A DNA stretch of 64,000 nt from Urechidicola croceus (GTDB lineage Bacteria > Bacteroidota > Bacteroidia > Flavobacteriales > Flavobacteriaceae). This document shows, in pieces, positions 45,121 through 51,291 of the stretch. Position 1 is the first letter of the stretch. Every line of letters starts with the position of its first letter. A program made the position numbers and the translations under genes. The notes under the pieces were generated by a model that was given only the letters and a program-made list of their open reading frames with translations, was not told where the DNA came from and made no database searches. The stretch covers positions 192,001 to 256,000 of the forward strand of contig NZ_CP017478.1 of assembly GCF_001761325.1 (NCBI RefSeq), given 5' to 3'.

Positions 45121-46182
45121 TTATTTATTCAACATTATTTTTATAGTTTCAAATTTCAATTCAGAATCGACTATTCTAATCATATAGACACCATTTGGTA
45201 AGTCATATAATTCTTTTGAGATTTTATTTCCGCTATATTTTTCTTTTAAAACAAGTGAACCATTAAAATCAAAAATTTGAATTTCATAATTATCTTCTTT
45301 TTCAAGATTGATATTTATTTTTCCTTTTGACGGATTAGGATAAAAAGAACTTACCAATTTAGATTTTTCAAAAACTTTTGGCTTGGTAACAACTCCAAAT
45401 TCATCCATTAGTCCAGGTGTAACAACAATTGGATAAAAATTCATAGTTATATTGTCATTCGTAGCTTTTGTAATTACGTCAGACATTGAAAAGTCACTTA
45501 ATGGTTTTTCCAATGGTGGTGCATCTCCAATTAGCACTATCATTCTTTTATCATCAGATTTCCAAAAGTTCTCTTTTACACTTTGGAAGAAACCGTCATA
45601 AACAGATTCTGGATAGTCATCCCCATTTGTAACTTTAATTCCTTTGATAAATTTCTTTGCTGATTCTAAATTAGTTTCAAAATTTTTGAATGAGTACCAA
45701 TCTTTGCCATCCGAGTTTTTATCCCCATAAAGTCCAATCGCAACTCTTATATTTTTATACTTATTTATAGAGTTTATTATTTCAGACAGTCCTTTCTGAA
45801 CATTAGCAATATCATCTTCCATACTTCCTGTTTTGTCAATTAGAAATAGAATATCTGAATTGTCGACAGAATGTTTTTCTATAATGTATTTAATTTCATT
45901 TGTAATTAACTCTGAATTGACTAAAAGCTTAAGTTCACCTTTTGTTTCTTTTGCCAATTCAAAAAACTTATTTGTTGTGGTTGAGTCAATTATTTCTTTG
46001 TCGAATAGAGGCGGAACATAAATATTGACTTTATTTATTGAATCCAGAATTACCATAATTGAATCATTGTGCCTTTTTTGTAATTCTAAAAGCTCACTTT
46101 CGGTTAATTTTCTTTCCTTATCAATATTGCAAGAAGAGATTAGTAATATCAGAATTAGGATTGATAAATATCTAATGTTCAT
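45121..46182 (-). CDS. VWA-domain lipoprotein with Por-type tail (copy 2)
   Basis: Same 353-residue protein as at 25120-26181: lipobox, VWA domain with DKTGS metal site, type-A sorting tail. Identity with copy 1 covers the whole unit from AAC of its attC-like site (44987) to the AAC of the next site (46213) and stops there. Confidence 0.8.
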   Translation of the reverse strand: MNIRYLSILILILLISSCNIDKERKLTESELLELQKRHNDSIMVILDSINKVNIYVPPLFDKEIIDSTTTNKFFELAKETKGELKLLVNSELITNEIKYIIEKHSVDNSDILFLIDKTGSMEDDIANVQKGLSEIINSINKYKNIRVAIGLYGDKNSDGKDWYSFKNFETNLESAKKFIKGIKVTNGDDYPESVYDGFFQSVKENFWKSDDKRMIVLIGDAPPLEKPLSDFSMSDVITKATNDNITMNFYPIVVTPGLMDEFGVVTKPKVFEKSKLVSSFYPNPSKGKININLEKEDNYEIQIFDFNGSLVLKEKYSGNKISKELYDLPNGVYMIRIVDSELKFETIKIMLNK

Positions 46183-46212
46183 ATGGATTTTCGTTTTTCT
46201 CAAATTACTGGC

Positions 46213-46336
46213 AACGTTTTTGTATAAGATTAGTTGCGTATTTTAAGCACTAAAGTTAGCAAATAAATCACAGATAGAAAGTCTGCGAGGACTTTCGTAA
46301 ATAGGCTAGAACCAGCAATTAATTTTATACGGTGTT
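46213..46336 (-). repeat. attC-like site, family C variant
   Basis: Site of unit 63. Related to the site at 21782 (GAAAGTCT-GCGA-GGACTTTC, one uncompensated mismatch). Confidence 0.8.
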
Positions 46337-46366
46337 GTGGTTAGTGTTTCTTAATTCCAATTTTTA

Positions 46367-46963
46367 TTATTCAAATCCAAAAACTCCTTCTTCATATAGA
46401 ACTCTATTCGTAAATAGAAGAAATGGTTGAATTTTATAATATAAATTTATTATATCTGCAATATTTTCTTTTTCATCCCATTCAAAGTTATAATTTCCAT
46501 TTGTGTCAACTGGATATCTGAAATTAAAAGAACCTTTATCTAAATTATGTAATTTATTTTTCAAGGGTTTAAACTTTTTTAAATATCCATTTATTTCTCC
46601 AATAATAGTTTTACGTATTTCAGAATTTTTTATTGTAAGAATTAAATGTTCTTCAAATTTATTGTACAATATTTCAATTGAATGCGATTTAGTTCCTCCT
46701 AAAGATATTTCTTTAATTTCTGGGTTGACTTTTTGAAGTTTTAGAATATTTGCTTTTAAGCCGATTTCGATAGAATGTCTTATCATAAAAAGGAGTGGTA
46801 ATGAAATAGTATCAATTGGAATGTTATTTTCAATACCATTAACTAATTCATCAATTGCATTTTTATATTGACTATAATAACTCCACCAATCTCGATTATA
46901 TCCTAAATATGAATTAAATTTATGTTTATTTTTATTTTCTATTTCATTTTGACGCTTAAACAT
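46367..46963 (-). CDS. HEPN-like helical protein, 198 aa
   Basis: Second gene of unit 63. Helical, no export signal. LLFMIRHSIEIGLKANILKL (about residues 57-76) is the kind of R-H-x-x-E helix seen in HEPN-like proteins, followed by a SHSIEILYNKFEEHL helix and LHNLDKGSFNFRYPVDTNGN, a turn often found after this domain. HEPN proteins are often RNases or nucleotide-binding partners in defence and toxin systems. The call rests on these motifs and is tentative. It starts 6 bp after the preceding gene stops. Confidence 0.45.
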   Translation of the reverse strand: MFKRQNEIENKNKHKFNSYLGYNRDWWSYYSQYKNAIDELVNGIENNIPIDTISLPLLFMIRHSIEIGLKANILKLQKVNPEIKEISLGGTKSHSIEILYNKFEEHLILTIKNSEIRKTIIGEINGYLKKFKPLKNKLHNLDKGSFNFRYPVDTNGNYNFEWDEKENIADIINLYYKIQPFLLFTNRVLYEEGVFGFE

Positions 46964-46969
46964 AATTTT

Positions 46970-47392
46970 TTATAAACTATTTAATTTGACTGTCAATAAA
47001 TCTACTACTTCAAAATAATACATTTTTTTTGCTTCTCGAATAGTTTTTTTTAATTTACTTTTTTTATTTAAATTAAGGTATGCTATTCCTTTATTGTAGT
47101 AAAGTTGTTCATTAACAAATCCCATTTTTTCTGCTCTTTTTATATATTCCAAAGCATAATTCCATTTTTTTTCCTTTATGTAAATGTTGGATTGGTCAAC
47201 ATATTTATGAAACCTTTTTTTCCTGTTTTCTTTTTCAATTGCTCTTCCTTTAGCAATTATGCGCATTTGTTCCATTGTCAATGGAACAAATGTAGATTGT
47301 GGATTTGCAGGAATTGGTTTATCATATCGATTTACTTGAGCATTTAAATTATGGATAAATAGGCAAATTGCTAAAAATATTATTTTTTTCAT
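46970..47392 (-). CDS. Secreted TPR-like protein, 140 aa
   Basis: First gene of unit 63. Signal peptide MKKIIFLAICLFIHNLNAQ. The C-terminal half holds about two TPR-like helix pairs (YVDQSNIYIKEKKWNYALEYIKRAEKMG, then EQLYYNKGIAYLNLNKKSKLKKTIREAKKM). Probably a periplasmic protein-protein binding module. It forms a two-gene cassette with the HEPN-like gene although the two would act in different compartments. Confidence 0.6.
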   Translation of the reverse strand: MKKIIFLAICLFIHNLNAQVNRYDKPIPANPQSTFVPLTMEQMRIIAKGRAIEKENRKKRFHKYVDQSNIYIKEKKWNYALEYIKRAEKMGFVNEQLYYNKGIAYLNLNKKSKLKKTIREAKKMYYFEVVDLLTVKLNSL

Positions 47393-47434
47393 TTCATTTC
47401 ATTTTTTATGTTACGTAATTTTTACATTAACCAC

Positions 47435-47557
47435 AACGGTCTCGGCTATGAGTAGTTGCGTGGGTTAGCACTTAACTTTGCAAGTACACACCAAACTGAA
47501 AATCCGCAAGGATTTTCAGAAGTAGGCGAGAACAAGCAATTACTTATAGCCATTGTT
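47435..47557 (-). repeat. attC-like site, family B, of unit 64
   Basis: Same variants as the site at 29894; moved together with the 219-residue gene. Confidence 0.85.
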
Positions 47558-47569
47558 GTGCGTTCGTTT

Positions 47570-48229
47570 TTATTTTTCTCCAACCCAAATTTTACCTTTT
47601 GGCAAGAAATAAATCGTGTCTTTATTTCCATTTGGACTGTCAATTTCTTTATTCTTAAAATTCCCTTTTTTCAGTTTGTTCAAAAGTCTTCTGTCAGAAT
47701 AACTGTCTTCTATTCTTTCGTATTGGTCAATTGGCCAAAGTAAATCACTTTCCCAATAAGGTTCTTCGTCAATATTCGGTTGCCATTTAAATTCAGAACT
47801 CAATTGATTTGTAAATGACGAGTCATTTGGTTTAAAATCCGCTTTTTCAAATATGTTTTCGTAGTACTCAATTTTTTCATCAATTGCACAGACAACTTGA
47901 GATTTTGAAATCCTTGGCTCGTAAAGCCATATTTTTAAATAATACGGTTTGTTTAGTTTTTCCAGTTCAGTTTTCCAACTGTCATAAATTTTTTCTAGTC
48001 CGTTTAGAATTTCTTTTTTCGCTTTTCCTTTCGGTTCAGGAATATGACTGTCGGTCAAAGTCAGATTGTCCCAAGGGTCAACATAAACTTTTGCGTATTC
48101 GTATTTATATTCATTCAAGTGTTCAACATTTAGTTCCAAATATTCATTTATCCAATTCTGAATATTAGCAACCTTTCGTTTTAGTCCTCTTATTTTCTTG
48201 TATCTCACGGTTTTTCTTAAATGACGCAC
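47570..48229 (-). CDS. Hypothetical cassette protein, 219 aa (copy 2)
   Basis: Identical to 30029-30688, including the GTG start question. The duplicated block runs from the attC-like AAC at 47435 to the AAC at 48230; the following A-type sites differ in sub-type (CTAACGAT here, CTGATGTT in unit 43's neighbour). Confidence 0.6.
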   Translation of the reverse strand: MRHLRKTVRYKKIRGLKRKVANIQNWINEYLELNVEHLNEYKYEYAKVYVDPWDNLTLTDSHIPEPKGKAKKEILNGLEKIYDSWKTELEKLNKPYYLKIWLYEPRISKSQVVCAIDEKIEYYENIFEKADFKPNDSSFTNQLSSEFKWQPNIDEEPYWESDLLWPIDQYERIEDSYSDRRLLNKLKKGNFKNKEIDSPNGNKDTIYFLPKGKIWVGEK

Positions 48230-48667
48230 AACGGATTAGTGTATGTTTCAGTGCGTAAAAGTACGCGGCAGATTTTCCGCTAGGAAAATCTAACGATATA
48301 AAAGTGCGAAAACTTTGTGGATTGACCAAAAGTAAAGCATTGAATATAAACAGTGTTGGGTTTTAGTGCGTTTTTCATTGTTATTTTCTGAGTCTGAGTA
48401 AAAATCCGCCGTTATGAGATTCAGCCGTGAGTGAGTTTCATTCCGTTAAAATTTTCCGCTCCAACTTTCAATTCCGCAAAGTTGAGTTTTCCGCTCTACT
48501 TTTTACTCCGCTAAGACTGGCAAAATTTCCGTCGTTATTTTTCTCCGCTTTTTTGATTTTTTCCGTTTCAACTTTCAATTTCGCTGTAATTGCTCAAAAT
48601 CTGTCAAATTTGAGTGAGTTTTTAAAGTTTTATATTCAGCGTAGATTTGTTTGTCAGCATTAAACCC
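48230..48667 (-). repeat. Gene-less cassette unit 65
   Basis: A-type site 48230-48357 and body 48358-48667, tags GGG/CCC, with a CCGCTCTACTTTTTAC module unlike other copies. Confidence 0.75.
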
Positions 48668-48792
48668 AACGGTCTCGTATAACCGTCAGTTACGGGATTA
48701 AAGTTAATGATTTTCGGTTAAGTACTGACGTTAGCAATTCCGAGTGGATTCGGACGTAGTCGAATCCGCCGTAATTGCGGTTATACATTGTT
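48668..48792 (-). repeat. attC-like site, family D
   Basis: Site of unit 66, hairpin GGATTCG-n8-CGAATCC. Confidence 0.8.
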
Positions 48793-48804
48793 GTATGCAG
48801 GCTT

Positions 48805-49044
48805 TTATTTCCATATTTCTTTTAACGCTTTCAATACGTTTTCTTTTAATTCAGCCGGAATGTTTTTGTCCTGGTCAAAGTCCAATTTCACTTCTCCTTT
48901 TTGATTGTGAGTTTGCATTGTAAAGTAGCCACTTGTGTCAAATTCTCCTTCGTATTCAGCGTGAATTTGGTCAATCGCTTTATTAAACTTGTCGAGTTTA
49001 TCCGAATAGTCTTTTCCGTATAAAAATTCGCTTATGTTTTCCAT
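48805..49044 (-). CDS. Small soluble hypothetical protein, 79 aa
   Basis: Second gene of unit 66, overlapping the upstream gene by 13 bp and so probably translationally coupled. Acidic, with GEFDTSGYFTMQTHNQKGEVKLDFD and a helical end ELKENVLKALKEIWK. It resembles small immunity-type proteins only in size and charge. Not recognised. Confidence 0.55.
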   Translation of the reverse strand: MENISEFLYGKDYSDKLDKFNKAIDQIHAEYEGEFDTSGYFTMQTHNQKGEVKLDFDQDKNIPAELKENVLKALKEIWK

Positions 49045-49283
49045 TTAACTGTTTTGTAAATTAAAATGCTTATTAAAATCAGAAATATAATTCCGCAAGA
49101 GTATGTCAGTCCGAGAAATAAATCTTGTTGTTTACACAAGTCAATTCCTGAAACTTGAGAAATACATTCTCCAAATTCCGTTTCATATTTCAGACTTACT
49201 CCTGTATTTATAGCCATAAAATAAAAAAGCGGAACTCCAAAAAACGAAAAACAAAGTCCGATTATGTAAAATATTTTTCTCAA
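49032..49283 (-). CDS. Small two-helix membrane protein, 83 aa
   Basis: First gene of unit 66. Two membrane segments (about residues 5-26 and 58-77), with two cysteines in the intervening loop (GECISQVSGIDLCKQQD). Not recognised. The 13-bp overlap suggests it acts with the small soluble protein that follows. Confidence 0.55.
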   Translation of the reverse strand: MRKIFYIIGLCFSFFGVPLFYFMAINTGVSLKYETEFGECISQVSGIDLCKQQDLFLGLTYSCGIIFLILISILIYKTVKWKT

Positions 49284-49308
49284 AAGTTCAGTTTTTCAGC
49301 TTGCATAC

Positions 49309-49436
49309 AACGGATTAGTGTATGTTTCAGTGCGTAAAAGTACGCGGCAGATTTTCCGCTAGGAAAATCTAACGATATAAAAATGCGAAAACTTTGTGGA
49401 TTGACCAAAAGTAAAGCATTGAATATAAACAGTGTT
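49309..49436 (-). repeat. attC-like site, family A, of unit 67
   Basis: Identical to the site at 21092 of the duplicate unit 34. It is the recombinase-proximal site of the array. Confidence 0.85.
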
Positions 49437-49607
49437 GGGTTTTAGTGCGTTATTCATTGTTATTTTCTAAGTCTGAGTAAAATTCCGCCGTTATGAAAGA
49501 TTCAGTCGTGAATGAGTTTTATTCCGTCATAATTTTCCGTTCCAACTGTCAATTCCGCAAAGTTGAGTTTTCCGCTGTAACTTTGAATTACGCAAAGTTA
49601 AGTTTTT
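49437..49607 (-). repeat. Half of a gene-less body fused to a gene (copy 2)
   Basis: Same as 21220-21390: first half of a GGG gene-less body directly downstream of the small membrane-protein gene. Confidence 0.65.
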
Positions 49608-49612
49608 ATTTA

Positions 49613-49906
49613 TTATTCTAAATTTATCCAATTTACTATTACTCCTGCAAAAATCATAAATCCATAAATTTGCCACCATTTTATTAAAAATGGAGTTGGT
49701 TTATAAAGATTTAAAAATATTGAGTACATAAAACTAATGAAAGTTGCAAAAACAAAAATTACTAATGCACTAACAAAGGATTTTATTAATTCAAAGTCAT
49801 ATCTTATCAATTGGTAGATGATTGAAAAAGCACTCAAAATAATTATTGGAGTATAATTAGTTTTAGTCTTTTTCAGTAAATCAACTCCAAAGTTGTTTTT
49901 TTTCAT
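49613..49906 (-). CDS. Small membrane protein, 97 aa (copy 2)
   Basis: Identical to 21396-21689, three membrane segments. It is the first cassette gene after the recombinase, in the position where newly inserted cassettes are found in known integrons. Confidence 0.6.
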   Translation of the reverse strand: MKKNNFGVDLLKKTKTNYTPIIILSAFSIIYQLIRYDFELIKSFVSALVIFVFATFISFMYSIFLNLYKPTPFLIKWWQIYGFMIFAGVIVNWINLE

Positions 49907-49998
49907 TTTTATTTAATTTTCAATACCTGAATATTGCTTAACTTCTATTTTCAAATACTAAGGTGAATTGGCTCAGACAAGTTTATAGCATTAAACCC

Positions 49999-50034
49999 AA
50001 CTGGTTATATGAGTATAAATATACTCGTTTATGG
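49999..50034 (-). other. Candidate primary attachment site (attI-like)
   Basis: Between the last cassette's AAC (49999-50001) and the recombinase stop codon. On the - strand the boundary reads ACCA-GTTGGGT, matching the G-TT-RRRY core of integrons. A perfect dyad GAGTATA-AA-TATACTC (50011-50026), extended imperfectly on both sides, could be a pair of recombinase binding sites. Inferred from position and symmetry. Confidence 0.55.
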
Positions 50035-51219
50035 TTAATATTTTCCGGATAAGCGCAACTTTTTGTTGTGGTTATCGGTTTCGTTTAATTGTTTAACTGC
50101 TAAATCAAGTGGACTTTCAATTTTTAGTAAATCTTTTTTTGAAACATGTGTGTAAATCATCGTAGTTTCTGTTTTTGCATGTCCTAATAACTCTTGAATA
50201 TAACGAATATCTATTCCGTTTTCTAGTAAATGAGTAGCATAACTGTGCCTCAATGTATGTGGTGTAACCCTTTTTACGATTCCAGCATTTTTACAAGATC
50301 TTTTTAAAAATGCACGAATACTTGAAGCACTATATTTCTTGTTAGGCTCACCTTCAACAAAATAAAATGTAGGTCTGTATGTTTGTACGTAATTCATAAT
50401 TAATGGAATCATGCTTTCCGCCATAATTACATTTCTATCTTTTCTGTTTTTACCATTTTGTACAATAATTTGTCGACGGTCTATATCTATATTGCTTAAT
50501 TTTAAATTGATTAATTCTCCAATTCTCAAGCCAGATGAATAAATCATTGCTAATATTGCACGATGTTTTAAATTTTTGGTACATCTCAAAAGATTAATAA
50601 CTTCTTCTTTAGATAATATTGATGGTAAAATCCTACTTTTTTTTGGCCTTGAAAGTTTTATTTCATCTATACTACAGTTTGGATAATATTTTACTAATAG
50701 TTTTATAGCGCTTATCAATTGTCGTTGTGTACTAATACTATATTTTTTAGGTGAAAAAACATCTTCAATAAATTTTTCTACATCTCTATTGTTTAACTCG
50801 TTTAAAGGTTTATCCTTGATGTATTCAATAAAATCAGCAACAAAATAAAAGTAGGTGTTAACTGTACTTTCACTATATCGTTTACCTTTTAGATATTTTA
50901 CATACCCTCGGATAAATTCTTTATTTTCTTCAGAAATTTTCCTGTTTTTCCTTTTAGGTTTTATAGAAATATCTGAATGTATTGAAGGATCAAGTATAAC
51001 TTGAACCTCTTTATTAAAAGTGTTTTCAAGTAATTCAACTTTTTCTGTACTAAATTCTGAATACCATCCTCTATGGGTTTTACTCCAAGCAAAAAGTTTT
51101 AAACTCCTAATTTTGTTAATTATAAAATCGTTATACGGAAATTGTAAAAGTAGTTGCACATTTTTTCTGTGAATTACTTTTTTTAAGACTAAAGTTGAAG
51201 TGATAGTGGTGTTGTTCAT
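50035..51219 (-). CDS. Tyrosine recombinase of the cassette array
   Basis: 394 residues. Residues 1-95 are an unusual N-terminal domain (FPYNDFIINKIRSLKLFAWS, then HRGWYSEFS and a helix). A SAM-like core-binding domain covers about 100-185 and the catalytic domain 200-370. Catalytic residues visible: R232 (SSGLRIGEL), K257/K260 (NGKNRKDR), H321 and R324 (TPHTLRHSYATHLL), H347 (LLGHAKT) and Y356 (MIYTHV). The C-terminal SPLDL after the tyrosine recalls IntI and Bacteroidota integrases. Only about 59 residues separate the DR after the lysine from H321, far fewer than in IntI1, so the IntI-specific insertion is missing. Co-oriented with the cassettes. Likely inserts and excises them; inferred from location. 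Confidence 0.85.
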   Translation of the reverse strand: MNNTTITSTLVLKKVIHRKNVQLLLQFPYNDFIINKIRSLKLFAWSKTHRGWYSEFSTEKVELLENTFNKEVQVILDPSIHSDISIKPKRKNRKISEENKEFIRGYVKYLKGKRYSESTVNTYFYFVADFIEYIKDKPLNELNNRDVEKFIEDVFSPKKYSISTQRQLISAIKLLVKYYPNCSIDEIKLSRPKKSRILPSILSKEEVINLLRCTKNLKHRAILAMIYSSGLRIGELINLKLSNIDIDRRQIIVQNGKNRKDRNVIMAESMIPLIMNYVQTYRPTFYFVEGEPNKKYSASSIRAFLKRSCKNAGIVKRVTPHTLRHSYATHLLENGIDIRYIQELLGHAKTETTMIYTHVSKKDLLKIESPLDLAVKQLNETDNHNKKLRLSGKY

Positions 51220-51221
51220 AG

Positions 51222-51272
51222 CAACTCAAATTTAATCTTTTTTAGAATCAAAAACAAATTAAATTTGAGTTG
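51222..51272 (-). promoter_or_regulatory. 15-bp inverted repeat before the recombinase start
   Basis: Perfect arms CAACTCAAATTTAAT (51222-51236) and ATTAAATTTGAGTTG (51258-51272) with a 21-bp loop that itself holds TTTTTGATTCTAAAAA. It begins 2 bp upstream of the recombinase ATG and 20 bp after the previous gene. In the mRNA it would be a hairpin abutting the start codon; as DNA it could be an operator. No T-run follows, so a terminator is less likely. The arm contains AAATTTGAG, close to a motif in several cassette leaders. Confidence 0.6.
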
Positions 51273-51291
51273 AATTGAAGGTGTTATTTAG

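Larger units (their letters stand above)
1..51219 (-). mobile_element. Integron-like cassette array with its tyrosine recombinase
   Basis: Sixty-seven consecutive cassette units (the first cut by the window edge) end at a recombinase gene. Each unit is an attC-like site plus a body. All cassette genes point the same way, and mobile units are mapped by three exact duplications (units 34/67, 40/62, 43/64). Thirty-four units carry genes and 33 do not. The layout is that of a sedentary chromosomal integron, but the recombinase is not a canonical IntI and it is co-oriented with the cassettes. Unit numbers in other entries run left to right. Confidence 0.85.

Noticed and set aside
1-50001. CRISPR array
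   Set aside because: Repeats are about 125 bp, of several families, separated by bodies of 280-3000 bp with genes; no cas genes.
50035-51219. Canonical integron integrase IntI
   Set aside because: The interval between the catalytic lysine region and the HxxR motif is about 40 residues shorter than in IntI1, so the IntI-specific insertion is absent.
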